Below, in pieces: positions 36,611-45,492 of a stretch of 64,000 nucleotides of DNA. This DNA is from an uncultured Chloroflexus sp. GTDB lineage: Bacteria; Chloroflexota; Chloroflexia; Chloroflexales; Chloroflexaceae. The notes under the pieces are model-generated. The model was given only the letters and a program-made list of their open reading frames with translations. It was not told the DNA's origin and ran no database searches. A program made the translations under genes and the position numbers. Location of the stretch: NCBI RefSeq assembly GCF_937951745.1, contig NZ_CALFBQ010000009.1, positions 27,227 to 91,226 on the forward strand, read 5' to 3'. Every line of letters begins with the position of its first letter. Within the stretch, counting starts at the first letter, position 1.

Positions 36611-37132
36611 CTACCAAGCACCCATTTCTTTGATGTCGTTGCGGGTAGCAGCCACTTCACGCCGGTGTTCAGCGATGAATGAAGCTACTGTTGGCGCAAC
36701 TAGTCGGACAAAGTCGCTGTAAGGCAAACTCATAGCAGTAGTATGCTCGCCGGGTTGGATAAAGATGATTGGATCGGATTGCAATGTCTCATCCACATAC
36801 ACCGGTATCTGGTAGAGATTGCCGAACGGTGGAATCGCACCGATCTCACAGTCAGGAAAGGCTTCGGCAAGCTCAATTTCCGTCGCCAGTCGCACCTCGC
36901 TGACAGCAAGCATGTTGCGTACTTTGACCAGATCAATCCGATGTGAAGCTGGGACAACCAACATGACCAGCTCGCCATCAGCTACGACGACGATCACCTT
37001 CGCGACCATCTGGTTCGGAATATGCTCACGTTCGGCGACCGCCTGCGCCGTGTAGGCCGGTGCGTGATGGTATACGTGGTAGGCGACGCCATTGTCGTTG
37101 AGGTATTGTTCGATTCGTTCGCGGCACCTCAT
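36611..37132 (-). CDS. YbaK/EbsC-type aminoacyl-tRNA deacylase
   Basis: The 173-residue stand-alone editing domain hydrolyses mischarged tRNA. Family landmarks are the N-terminal YHVYHHAPAYTAQAVAEREH, then MVAKVIVVVADGELVMLVVP with the catalytic-region Lys, and the GAIPPFGNLYQIPVYVDE segment with the substrate-pocket GxxPP. The C-terminal helix is longer than usual (about 25 residues). It is divergent from uxaC across a 345-bp gap. Confidence 0.9.
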   Translation of the reverse strand: MRCRERIEQYLNDNGVAYHVYHHAPAYTAQAVAEREHIPNQMVAKVIVVVADGELVMLVVPASHRIDLVKVRNMLAVSEVRLATEIELAEAFPDCEIGAIPPFGNLYQIPVYVDETLQSDPIIFIQPGEHTTAMSLPYSDFVRLVAPTVASFIAEHRREVAATRNDIKEMGAW

Positions 37133-37477
37133 TGTGCTGCCTCCTGTGTATTTGTCAGCTTGTGATCTCTTCGACGTAGGAGCGTAAGGATACGTATACT
37201 GTAGCGTATCAAGCGGCGGTGATGCGAAAGAGATTGCACACGTAGAGCGAAGATCTGTTTACAGTGCAAAGACGCAATGTGTGTACACCGCGACGGGCGC
37301 AAGGGAGGGGAACGCAAAGCCACAACGGCCGCAAAAGGGCGCAAGGGGGAGGGAGGGGCAAAGCGCGCAGGCGACACCCTCCCAACACCACCCTTTGCGT
37401 CTTTGTACCTTTGCATTTTGCCCCCTTCGCGTCTTTGCGTTTTACATCCTCTGCGTCTTTGCTTTGAGAGGAGCGAT
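37133..37477. repeat. Divergent gap with inverted repeat, YbaK-like / uxaC
   Basis: This 345-bp region includes the two promoters and a repeat of the GCAAAG family. Left arm words lie at 37266-37335 (gcaaagacgc, gcgcaagg, gcaaagcc) and right arm words at 37391-37465 (ctttgcgtctttg, ttcgcgtctttgcg, ctgcgtctttgc). The right arm ends just before gagaggagcg, the uxaC ribosome binding site. A frame open from 37277 reads through the repeat into uxaC and is not a real N-terminus. Confidence 0.65.
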
Positions 37478-38905
37478 ATGCAATGGAAACTCTCACCCGA
37501 CCGTTGCTTTAGTAGCGACCCAGCCCAGCGCAGGTTGGCGCGCACGCTGTACGAGCGGGTGAAAAGATTGCCGCTCTTTTGCCCGCACGGCCACGTGCCG
37601 CCCCAGATGCTGGCTGACCCAACGGCGCGGTTTGGGACGCCGGTCGAGCTGTTTATTCTGCCCGATCATTACGTCTTGCGGATGCTGGTCAGCCAAGGGG
37701 TGTCGCTTGAGCAGTTGGGGATTGCGCCGCGCGATGGTGGTTGGTACGAGACCGACCATCGTGTAATTTGGCAACGATTTGCTGAGCACTTCCACCTATT
37801 TCGCGCCACGCCGACTGGTCTCTGGCTGGCAACGACGCTGATCGAGCTGTTTGGCGTTGAGGAGCGGCTTACGGCGGAAAACGCTCAACGTATATACGAT
37901 TATCTGCAACACCGCCTCACTGAGCCAGACTTCACGCCGCGCGCCCTGTTCCGCCGTTTCCAGATTGAGTTGCTAGCCACTACCGACACCGCCACCGATT
38001 CGCTTGCTGCACATCGCGACCTGCACGTCGAGGGATTCGGCAACGTGCGCCCTACCTTCCGCCCCGACGCCTTGCTCGCACTTGATGCACCCGATTGGCG
38101 CACGCAGATTGACCGGTTGAGCACTTTGTCAGGCGTCGAAGTTCACGATTACCACAGCTTTATCACAGCCATCGAGCAGCGACGGGCGGCGTTTAAGGCA
38201 TTGGGAGCACTAGCAACTGATCACGGCGTTGAGACGCCGTACACGGCGCCGTTAAGCAACAGCGAGGCTGAGACCATCTTTGCCCGCGCCATGCGTGGCA
38301 CTGCTACCACGCGCGATACTGCGCGCTTTACTGCCCACATGCTGATCGAGTTTGCTCGCATGAGTTGCGAAGACGGATTGGTGATGCAATTGCACGCTGG
38401 CAGTCTACGCAACCATCACACTGCACTCCTCACCCGCTTTGGTCCCGACAAAGGCGCTGACATACCGGTGGCAACGGAATGGACGCGCAATTTGCGACCG
38501 CTGCTCAACGCTTACGGCAGCGATCCGCGCTTCCGCCTGATCCTCTTTACGCTCGACGAGAGCAGCTACAGCCGCGAGCTAGCACCGCTGGCCGGTTACT
38601 ACTCGGCCGTGCGGCTTGGCCCACCGTGGTGGTTTTTCGACAGCGTGCAGGGGATGCGGCGCTACTTCGATCTCGTGATTGAAACGGCGGGTTTTTACAA
38701 CACTGCCGGCTTCAACGATGACACCCGCGCTTTTTGCTCGATCCCGGCTCGCCACGACGTTTGGCGGCGGGTGAGCTGCGATTGGCTGGCAAGGCAGGTG
38801 GTCGAAGGTCTTCTTACCGAAGATGAAGCGAGCGAATTGGCCGTGGAGTTGGCAATTGGGTTGGCACGGCGGGCGTATCAGTGGCAGATGGGCAATGGCA
38901 CATAA
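37478..38905 (+). CDS. uxaC: Glucuronate isomerase
   Basis: UxaC interconverts D-glucuronate and D-fructuronate (or galacturonate and tagaturonate). The 475-residue protein begins MQWKLSPDRCFSSDP. The metal-site motif FCPHGHVPPQMLADP lies near the N-terminus, followed by LFILPDHYVLRMLVSQG. Later are LVMQLHAGSLRNHH and GADIPVATEWTRNL. The C-terminus has the usual SIPARHDVWRRVSCDWLA segment. The start is the ATG at 37478 after gagaggag. No other uronate-pathway gene is nearby, so it stands alone between repeat-rich gaps. Confidence 0.95.
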   Translation: MQWKLSPDRCFSSDPAQRRLARTLYERVKRLPLFCPHGHVPPQMLADPTARFGTPVELFILPDHYVLRMLVSQGVSLEQLGIAPRDGGWYETDHRVIWQRFAEHFHLFRATPTGLWLATTLIELFGVEERLTAENAQRIYDYLQHRLTEPDFTPRALFRRFQIELLATTDTATDSLAAHRDLHVEGFGNVRPTFRPDALLALDAPDWRTQIDRLSTLSGVEVHDYHSFITAIEQRRAAFKALGALATDHGVETPYTAPLSNSEAETIFARAMRGTATTRDTARFTAHMLIEFARMSCEDGLVMQLHAGSLRNHHTALLTRFGPDKGADIPVATEWTRNLRPLLNAYGSDPRFRLILFTLDESSYSRELAPLAGYYSAVRLGPPWWFFDSVQGMRRYFDLVIETAGFYNTAGFNDDTRAFCSIPARHDVWRRVSCDWLARQVVEGLLTEDEASELAVELAIGLARRAYQWQMGNGT

Positions 38906-38953
38906 CACCCGCCGTGCCCCCATCGCATACCGTGTCCTGTGACCCCTTGGCTG

Positions 38954-39388
38954 TTACCAACCCCACAGCAAAGCAAGGATTACGGTTATCAAGCAGGCCG
39001 TTCCAAAGAGGAACATGGCTTGCGCAGCGCGGAGCAGGTTTGCTTTACGCCCTTGGAGATGGCGGTACATTTGTTGCATCTCGGTGAGGTTGTCTTGCTG
39101 AACGCTGAGGCGGCGCGGCAATGCAACCAGCATAGCGGCGATGAGGGAGGCAAAGAATGCGCAAATACCGGCAGTACCGGCCCATTGCACAACCGGGTTC
39201 TGAAGGTATGCAGGTTGATCACTCAGGGCCAGCACGGCAAAGAGCACGCCGTACAATCCCGTGACCAATTGGGTGATCGTTTGCGCACCAGCTTCGAGTC
39301 GCTCGATATTGCCGCGCTGCTGACTCTCAAACCATTCGCGCAGTTCACGATCGTCAGTTGTTTCGGGGCCAAGGATACGCATAGCCAT
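38954..39388 (-). CDS. Small three-helix membrane protein, last gene of the CHAT operon
   Basis: The 144-residue protein has a charged N-terminal helix (RELREWFESQQRGNIERLEAG) and three predicted membrane helices: ITQLVTGLYGVLFAVLAL, AGTAGICAFFASLIAAMLVAL and AMFLFGTACLITVILALLWGW. A cytoplasmic helix of about 25 residues lies between the second and third. The topology recalls small membrane effectors of the SLATT/Pycsar type, but no sequence family is recognised with certainty. It starts 3 bp after the zinc-ribbon gene stop, so the two are co-translated. It is likely the membrane partner of the CHAT protein upstream. Confidence 0.7.
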   Translation of the reverse strand: MAMRILGPETTDDRELREWFESQQRGNIERLEAGAQTITQLVTGLYGVLFAVLALSDQPAYLQNPVVQWAGTAGICAFFASLIAAMLVALPRRLSVQQDNLTEMQQMYRHLQGRKANLLRAAQAMFLFGTACLITVILALLWGW

Positions 39389-39391
39389 CCT

Positions 39392-39598
39392 TCACTGGCG
39401 GGTAACTACTATCCGAAACCGTTGATCGCAGCCAACCGGGTTTTTACAGCGTAGACTATACACCACCTCGCGCTCACCGCGGTAAATAACGATTCGCCCG
39501 CGCTGCACGATTTCGTCGCGGGTCCAGACATTGACGTAGCCGCACTTTGGGCAAGTATGTTGCACTGCTGTCTTCCCAGTCGGTTCTGGATTCGTCAC
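39392..39598 (-). CDS. Zinc-ribbon protein, second gene of the CHAT operon
   Basis: This 68-residue protein has the first zinc knuckle TCPKCGYVNVW and a second Cys pair around LRCKNPVGCDQRF, consistent with one zinc ribbon. The start is GTG at 39598. Its first four bases (GTGA) overlap the TGA that ends the extended CHAT reading frame, so the gene was built for translational coupling to full-length CHAT. No function is recognised; zinc ribbons of this size often bind nucleic acid or protein partners. Confidence 0.72.
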   Translation of the reverse strand: MTNPEPTGKTAVQHTCPKCGYVNVWTRDEIVQRGRIVIYRGEREVVYSLRCKNPVGCDQRFRIVVTRQ

Positions 39599-39711
39599 TT
39601 TAGCATCTCCGCTACAAGACTGCGGTAAGGTTCGGGGAGGGCGGCAAGATCAGGCGAACAACCGCGCAGCCATGCGGCGACGAGGCGCAACGCCGCCGCC
39701 GCCGCCAGTCA
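39599..39711 (-). pseudogene. CHAT gene C-terminal remnant beyond an in-frame TGA
   Basis: After TGA at 39711-39709 the CHAT frame stays open for 37 codons, reading LAAAAALRLVAAWLRGC and later LPEPYRSLVAEMLK, then stops at a TGA whose GTGA overlaps the zinc-ribbon start. The composition is protein-like (helical, matched to the preceding GEVDGSP). A TGG-to-TGA change, with Trp at that site, is the simplest reading. Selenocysteine insertion is a less likely alternative given the tRNA-Sec in this genome. Confidence 0.7.
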
Positions 39712-42700
39712 CGGCGATCCGTCCACTTCGCCGGCTTCGGCTTGGTCAGCAGCTTGGTCAAGCCGCTCGGCAAACTGGCTCCGTTCGGCAGCAGTTAGCT
39801 CTGGCTGTCGCAACAACTGCGCCCCCAATTGCACGAGCGGCGCCACCTGCGCCAACACCAACAACTCAGCCTGCTGCGCCGGCGTCAATTGGCTCAGCAG
39901 TACCGCTACTTGTTCGGCGAGAGCCTGCACTTCAGTCGCTGCCGGCAATGTGACCGCTTCGCCCCGGACCTGCTGCTCTATCACGGTCAGTAACAGCGCC
40001 AGTTGAGTCGGCAGGGCTGCTTGAATCTGAGCCGCTCGCTCGGCCATACCCGGCTCGTCGCGCAGGCGAAGCTGCAACACGTGCAGAAAATCGTTCGTGC
40101 CAGCGATGGGCAAAGGCTGAATCGCTCGCAGCACCGCCAAATCGTGGGCTAACTCCCAACGTGATGTGCGATCACCGGTGCGCATTGTTTGCACGTAATG
40201 ATTACAGATCTTTGTGAGCAGCGCGACAAATTGCCAATCATCACGACCTCCGTCGCGCCACGCAATGATCGCCTCGCGGATAGTCGGCTCCGGCACGCCA
40301 GCAGCGCGACGGCGCACCTCTTCCAGCGTTGCTCGGTCGCTAGCTAAATCAGGATGGCCGGTACGCTCATCAAGCTCCACTACCTCTTCAGGTAGAGGGA
40401 CAGCGGTAGCGAAGTCACCTTGGCCGACGTGGAACATAGCAAGGTCGTACAGCGCAATGCTCAGGTTTACAAGGCTTTGGCGGTCATCACCGGCCATACG
40501 GAACGCGGCTACCGCTGCCTCTCGTGCCCGTAACTCAGTCACCTGATCACCGAGCACATTGGCCAGATGACCGATGCCCATCAGTGCATCGGCGCGTTCA
40601 GCGGCTGTGCCTTTGGTTAGCAACGGCTCAGCGGCGAGCAACAACTGAGCGGCAGCATCGGCTTGATCGGCGAGGGCGGCCACCAGTGCAGTGACTACTG
40701 GTGCCAGCGCCTCTTCAGCCAACAGTCGTTCAAGTTCGGCCCGTACCTCAGTGGCTGACATCTGGCCGCGTTTAGCACGCACCACAGCCGCGATCAACGC
40801 CCCGACCAAACGAGACGGCGTTCCCACACTTGCGAGCATCGCTTCCATCTGCTGGACGAGCTGAGCAGCTTGGGCTGCGTCAGGCGCCGCGCCAATTGCT
40901 TGCAGCAACTGCCAGCCCGCGCGGACATTGGCTAGGGCCTTGGCATGCTCACCTTGGATGAACTGCACTTGGGCCATCATTATCAGCGTCGCGCTCTTGC
41001 CCTGCACATCGCCCAAGCGTTCACACAGGGCGAGGGACTCCTCGTACAGGCGCAGCGCCCCGTCGAGGTCGCCCCGAATCACCAGCAAGGTTGCTTGCTG
41101 ATGGAATACGCGGCTCAACAACGGCTGATCCGCTGTTTCCTTGGCCACCGCCTCGGCCAAGCCAATACACTGCTCGGCCTGCACCGGTTGACCCAACTGA
41201 CTGAAGATTGACGCAGCCCGCCACGCGCACCAACCGCGCTGGTCAGTTGGCAGGTACGGTAGTGCGGCAGCGATGTCGGGAAGCAAGAATTGGGTCAAAG
41301 CAGCGACGTCGGGATCAGTGTCAATCCTACTGTAGGCCAGTTTGACCAGTTGAGCAACCCAAGCCGCGTAGCGCGTGCGTGCCGGGCCAAGATCGTGCTC
41401 CTGCGCCAAGCGCCCTAGCACGCTAGCAATGACCGGCTGCACACTGTAGGTCAGCGCACGGTTGCGCTGCTCATCGTAGCCGTGGCCTTGCAGCAGTGAG
41501 GCTTGATGCAGCAGTTCTAAGCGCTGGTGAGCTGCCTCGTCTTCCAATCCCCAAATGACAGCTCCGTGCGAGGGTGTGATGACCGGATTAGCGATAATGG
41601 TCAAAGCCAGCAGGTTGGCCTGTAGGTCAGCGGGGAGCGCGTTGAGCGAGATGCGCACGTTGATTTCGAGCGATGACTGCTGGTACATCGGCGCGGCCGG
41701 GTCGTGGGCTTTAGCCAACTCGTCGCGCAGGTTGGCAAGAAAGGTAGTCTCGTCGTCTTGGCTCTTTGCCCAGCGGGCGGCGGCCAGCGTCATCGCCAGT
41801 GGATGGTACTCGACAGCAGCGGCAAGCTCTTCTAAGAAAGCCTGCGAAGGAATGCGCTCACCTACGTGCTGCCGCATCAACGTTACGCTGTCTGCTAAAC
41901 GCAGTCCCTTGAGCTGATGACCCTGTTCGGCGGGCGGGTAGAATGCTTCGCCGGCCAACCCAACCGGGGATTGGCGGGTAGTAAAGAGAAGATGAACGCC
42001 CGCATCGGCCAGCCGCCGCACCAAGCGCTGTACCGCCGCCGCCTCTTGACGTTGTTCGTCGGTAAAGGGAACGCTATCTGTATCACTCACTTCGCGACCC
42101 AACCGCCAGAGCACGGTCTCATAATTATCCCAGATCAGCAACAGGCGTGGACGGGAACGGGCAGCTTCGACCAGTACACGTTCCTGCTTCTCTATGGCTT
42201 CGGGAACATCAAACGCCTGATCTCGTATACCCAGCAACTCGGCCAGCGTCTTGCGTACCGTCGCCGCACGCAACAGTGTATTGTCGCCGGGCAAGAAGAG
42301 ACTGATAGCCACAATCCCATCGTGGAAGTGAAAGCGCAGTCGTTGGGCGAGGGCATTCACGAGGGTGGTTTTGCCAATACCGCCCGTGCCGCGTACCGTC
42401 ACAATCCGTCGCTGGTCGTGGATAAACAGTCGCGCCAATTCGACCAATTCATGTTGCCGACCGACAAAATAACCGGCGGTTGGATCAGGGGCACGCAATT
42501 GTTCGGTATTCGGCCTCGGTGGTTCGAGCGGTGACAGCGCCGCTGGGAGCGTAGGCTTTTGGGTCGGCCACACATAGCCTTGGGCATAGTAGAGCACCGG
42601 CACAGCCCATTCGCGCGGCTCGCTGCGCAATTGGTCTTTGAGTTTCAAGCGCGCTCGATACAAGGCCTGCGCCGGATGGTTGCCGGCAGCGAGCACGCGG

Positions 42701-43263
42701 TAGAAAGTGCGGGCGAAATGGGCGGCAGCTTCATCAAGAACGTGATATTGGGTACCCAGCACAACCGGCACACCCTGCTTGACCAACGCAAGGGCCAGAT
42801 TAGCCCCCGGCTCGTGACTATCAGCAGTGCGACAGGCATTCAAAAAAGCGAAATAGGCCGAGCCGCGCAGCAAAGCAGCCAAATCAGCCACCGGTTGCGC
42901 ATCCATACAACCTGCACCGTCATCAAAGCACAGAACCGGCGTGCCATTCACCACATCACCATGGCCGGTGTAATGAAACAGAATCGGTTCCGACGCAACG
43001 AGATCATCAGTGAGGGCTTGGCGAGTCGGTGCGATCCGCTGCCATCGGATCGGCACTTGCGGATTTTGGCGGGCAAGATCGTCGCGCAGCAGGTCAAGCT
43101 CCTGCACAACCCTCAGTCGCGAGAGCGGCGCATAGTCGGCAAGCAAACCGGTCTGGGGATCGCGCACTTCCTGCAACAGTGGGTCGCTGCCCATCACGAC
43201 GAGGCGCCACGGTAGGGTGGGATCGGGCGGCGAAGGGAGGGGCGCATTCGGCACTTCACGCAC
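39709..43263 (-). CDS. CHAT-STAND-TPR protein, 3' part of a disrupted gene
   Basis: The remaining 1184-residue frame has a CHAT caspase-like domain with His in FHYTGHGD (H101) and Cys in LNACRTAD (C144). A STAND/NB-ARC NTPase follows, with Walker A GTGGIGKTTL (292-301) and Walker B-like RPRLLLIWDNYE (371-382), then TPR-like helices to the end. The real N-terminus is missing: coding sequence continues in frame to 43308 (FLHDGAEYLIFNYLF), where an IS607-type element enters. GTG at 43263 is only the first available start. At the other end an in-frame TGA (39709-39711) cuts the last 37 residues. The family is used in bacterial caspase-like defence or cell death; this copy is probably dead. Confidence 0.85.
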   Translation of the reverse strand: MREVPNAPLPSPPDPTLPWRLVVMGSDPLLQEVRDPQTGLLADYAPLSRLRVVQELDLLRDDLARQNPQVPIRWQRIAPTRQALTDDLVASEPILFHYTGHGDVVNGTPVLCFDDGAGCMDAQPVADLAALLRGSAYFAFLNACRTADSHEPGANLALALVKQGVPVVLGTQYHVLDEAAAHFARTFYRVLAAGNHPAQALYRARLKLKDQLRSEPREWAVPVLYYAQGYVWPTQKPTLPAALSPLEPPRPNTEQLRAPDPTAGYFVGRQHELVELARLFIHDQRRIVTVRGTGGIGKTTLVNALAQRLRFHFHDGIVAISLFLPGDNTLLRAATVRKTLAELLGIRDQAFDVPEAIEKQERVLVEAARSRPRLLLIWDNYETVLWRLGREVSDTDSVPFTDEQRQEAAAVQRLVRRLADAGVHLLFTTRQSPVGLAGEAFYPPAEQGHQLKGLRLADSVTLMRQHVGERIPSQAFLEELAAAVEYHPLAMTLAAARWAKSQDDETTFLANLRDELAKAHDPAAPMYQQSSLEINVRISLNALPADLQANLLALTIIANPVITPSHGAVIWGLEDEAAHQRLELLHQASLLQGHGYDEQRNRALTYSVQPVIASVLGRLAQEHDLGPARTRYAAWVAQLVKLAYSRIDTDPDVAALTQFLLPDIAAALPYLPTDQRGWCAWRAASIFSQLGQPVQAEQCIGLAEAVAKETADQPLLSRVFHQQATLLVIRGDLDGALRLYEESLALCERLGDVQGKSATLIMMAQVQFIQGEHAKALANVRAGWQLLQAIGAAPDAAQAAQLVQQMEAMLASVGTPSRLVGALIAAVVRAKRGQMSATEVRAELERLLAEEALAPVVTALVAALADQADAAAQLLLAAEPLLTKGTAAERADALMGIGHLANVLGDQVTELRAREAAVAAFRMAGDDRQSLVNLSIALYDLAMFHVGQGDFATAVPLPEEVVELDERTGHPDLASDRATLEEVRRRAAGVPEPTIREAIIAWRDGGRDDWQFVALLTKICNHYVQTMRTGDRTSRWELAHDLAVLRAIQPLPIAGTNDFLHVLQLRLRDEPGMAERAAQIQAALPTQLALLLTVIEQQVRGEAVTLPAATEVQALAEQVAVLLSQLTPAQQAELLVLAQVAPLVQLGAQLLRQPELTAAERSQFAERLDQAADQAEAGEVDGSP

Positions 43264-43310
43264 GAAGAGATAGTTGAAGATCAGATACTCAGCGCCATCG
43301 TGGAGAAACT

Positions 43311-43480
43311 GCTATCAAGAAAGTGCGCAAACATGCGCACGATTCTTTTCCTGCCCCGAAGCGTCTTGCAGACCGCATTCGTATCTGACAGGCGTAACTT
43401 TCCCGACTGTCGGAGAGACCCCCTCTCCCACAGTGCCGCCGTTGCCGGACGGACTCGCCACGGGTAGGGCAGTTGCGGTT
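43311..43480 (-). ncRNA. Predicted TnpB guide RNA (reRNA/omegaRNA) at the right end
   Basis: In TnpB elements the 3' end of tnpB and the element end encode a structured RNA whose 3' guide comes from the flank. Here the tnpB 3' region is followed by a hairpin (GTGCGCA-tgtt-TGCGCAC, 43340-43323), and the element ends at 43311. A guide would then begin TTTCTCCACGATGGCGCT, i.e. CHAT gene sequence from 43308 downward. The 5' limit of the RNA is not determined; this is inferred from family knowledge. Confidence 0.4.
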
Positions 43481-44655
43481 GCCAGCCGTTGCAGGTTGAT
43501 CGCGGCATTGAGATCGCGGTCGTGGTGCGTGCCACACGCTGGACACATCCATTCCCGATCACTCAACGTCAGCGCGTCGTTTTTATAACCACAGACCGAA
43601 CACAGGCGGCTGCTCGGATACCAGCGATCGGCGACGATCAACTGAGTTCCGTAGCGTTTGGCCTTGTATTCGATCTGCGAGCGGAACAGGCCAAAGCCCA
43701 CATCACTGATGGCGCGGGCGAATTTGTCGTTCGCCAGCATCCCCTTGACGTGCACATCCTCGATCACCACCGCTTGGTTTTCGCGGCAAAGCCGAGTTGT
43801 AAGCTTGTGGACAAAGTCTGTTCGGATATTGGCAATGCGAGCATGTAGTCTTGCCACTATCTGAGCTGATTTCCTGCAATTGTTCGAGAGCGTTAGTCGC
43901 ATGCCTTTTGGCATGCGCTGCTTAGGCAGAAAACCAGCATGTATTTTCGCCGCTTCGACCTTACGGCTCAACCGCCTGCTGCGAATGCGCAACCTGCGCA
44001 AGGCTGATGTGAGCGGCTTCGGAGCTTGGATAGCCTCACCGCTGGAGAGCGTAGCTGCCGACTTGATGCCCAGATCAACGCCGACGGTGCCATGCGCCGT
44101 CCTTCTACGGTAAAACTGCGCATCAGGCACATCGACATGGATTGCGACATACCAACGATCCGCCGTGCGCGACACCGTCGCACCCAGGATTTTTCCCGAA
44201 AAGCGCAACGTTTCGGTCATCAATACATCGCCAATCTTTGGCAAGCGGATGGTCTTGCCATCGAGCTTGAACTTGTCGTTCGCAACGTAGCAACTGTCAC
44301 GGCAACGACCCTTCTTCTTGAACTGTGGGGCTTGCGCCGGTTTTCCTGCTTTGATGTCGGCGAAGAACCGATCCCATGCGTTTGCCAGATGAACAAATGG
44401 TCGTGCATGGGCATCCCGATGGATGCCACGCAACCAAGGCTGACCGTTTTCATCGAGCCATTGTGGATCGCTGTATTTGATGGCGTTGAACTGCTTTTTC
44501 AGCGCCATCGCATTCGGCTTGAGGCCTGCCTCATATTGCTTGTTCCACTCAGCCAGCGCCCAGTTCCAGACGCGCCGTGCCGCACCGCAAGCGCGCTTGA
44601 AGTAGTCCACCTGCTCTGGTGTCGGGCAAAGGGCGATTTTGTGGGTCAGGTGCAT
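43315..44655 (-). CDS. tnpB: TnpB RNA-guided nuclease, IS607-type element
   Basis: The 446-residue protein is a complete TnpB. The RuvC-like active site is Asp194 in VGVDLGIKSAATL, Glu299 in VVIEDVHVKGM and the Asp of HHDRDLNAAINL (about 379-381). The zinc finger is CSVC...CPAC (C352, C355, C371, C374). The N-terminus (KIALCPTPEQVDYFKRACG) is the usual OrfB start. TnpB cuts DNA matching its guide next to a TAM and keeps the element in the population. All key residues are present, so it may be active. It lies 189 bp after tnpA, and its stop is about 5 bp from the element end. Confidence 0.95.
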   Translation of the reverse strand: MHLTHKIALCPTPEQVDYFKRACGAARRVWNWALAEWNKQYEAGLKPNAMALKKQFNAIKYSDPQWLDENGQPWLRGIHRDAHARPFVHLANAWDRFFADIKAGKPAQAPQFKKKGRCRDSCYVANDKFKLDGKTIRLPKIGDVLMTETLRFSGKILGATVSRTADRWYVAIHVDVPDAQFYRRRTAHGTVGVDLGIKSAATLSSGEAIQAPKPLTSALRRLRIRSRRLSRKVEAAKIHAGFLPKQRMPKGMRLTLSNNCRKSAQIVARLHARIANIRTDFVHKLTTRLCRENQAVVIEDVHVKGMLANDKFARAISDVGFGLFRSQIEYKAKRYGTQLIVADRWYPSSRLCSVCGYKNDALTLSDREWMCPACGTHHDRDLNAAINLQRLATATALPVASPSGNGGTVGEGVSPTVGKVTPVRYECGLQDASGQEKNRAHVCALS

Positions 44656-44844
44656 GGCTTACTCATATTTCTCGTCAGGAGAACGTCAGACTACCACGCC
44701 AGTCTCGACGCATCCGACCCGACCGTCGACATCTTCTGGTCTTCAACGCCCTCAATGGCTGTTGCCACAGCAGAAGATATGCGTTCGTCATGTCGCGTGA
44801 ATGCCTCTTTGGGAAGCACATCGCTGTTCAGCGGGAAATCTGAT

Positions 44845-45477
44845 TCAATTCGATACGTCATGAGCTGCATCTTGGTTCAGCGCTTCGTTCAGGTGTTTCC
44901 GGTAGTTCCGCAATCCGGAAAGCCTAGACGAAAAGCAATGCACAATGGTCATCAGGTCTTGCACCATTTCCTGTTCTGGCGCGAGACGCTCTTGATTGAG
45001 CACCAGCACCTCGCATCCATGCGATGGTGCGTCGTGCTCAAACCACTCGAAACCGAAGCGAGTACGCCGGTCACGGTGGGCAAGGATCAGGGTCTTCATT
45101 TCCCGCCGACCACGTTCGTCCATCAGCTTCAGAACCTTCTTACGCTTAACGGTGAGACCACCGCCTCCTTCCTCGATGAATTCGACATGTGCCAACCCCT
45201 TTGCTACCACAAACTCTTCCAGCACCTTGCGCTGATGTGCCAAGTCCGGCTTCGGTGCCGCACTTGATATACGGCAGGAAGCGACGATCCGCGTTGGCTC
45301 GGATACCGCCTGCCGCACGCCAATGAACTCACGCAACGGTGTCTCGGTGTAACGACGGCGATTGCTGCCTGTTCGTGCCACCGGAATCAACCGCCCTTCG
45401 CGTTCGCATCGCTGCAAGGTTTTGACCGAACAGCCCAGCAACTTCGCCGCCCTGCCTCTATTCATGGTGGTTTCCAT
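44845..45477 (-). CDS. tnpA: IS607-family serine recombinase TnpA
   Basis: The protein of about 210 residues has an N-terminal MerR-like helix-turn-helix (GRAAKLLGCSVKTLQRCERE). A resolvase-type catalytic domain follows, with the serine in ASCRISSAAPKPDLAHQ. The C-terminal DNA-binding segment is HCFSSRLSGLRNYRK, which ends IS607 TnpA proteins. It cuts and joins DNA through a serine-DNA link and inserts with a 2-bp core, as seen at the element ends. Start choices at 45483 (GTG), 45477 and 45465 differ by a few residues. It appears intact. Confidence 0.93.
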   Translation of the reverse strand: METTMNRGRAAKLLGCSVKTLQRCEREGRLIPVARTGSNRRRYTETPLREFIGVRQAVSEPTRIVASCRISSAAPKPDLAHQRKVLEEFVVAKGLAHVEFIEEGGGGLTVKRKKVLKLMDERGRREMKTLILAHRDRRTRFGFEWFEHDAPSHGCEVLVLNQERLAPEQEMVQDLMTIVHCFSSRLSGLRNYRKHLNEALNQDAAHDVSN

Positions 45478-45492
45478 AAACACAATGATACA

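Noticed and set aside
37277..37477. N-terminal extension of the uxaC frame (67 residues)
   Set aside because: It is a translation of the intergenic GCAAAG inverted repeat. The family N-terminus and a good Shine-Dalgarno place the start at 37478.
43500..45267. Plus-strand frames across the IS607 element (e.g. 44026-45267)
   Set aside because: Antisense to tnpB and tnpA, both of which have full active sites.
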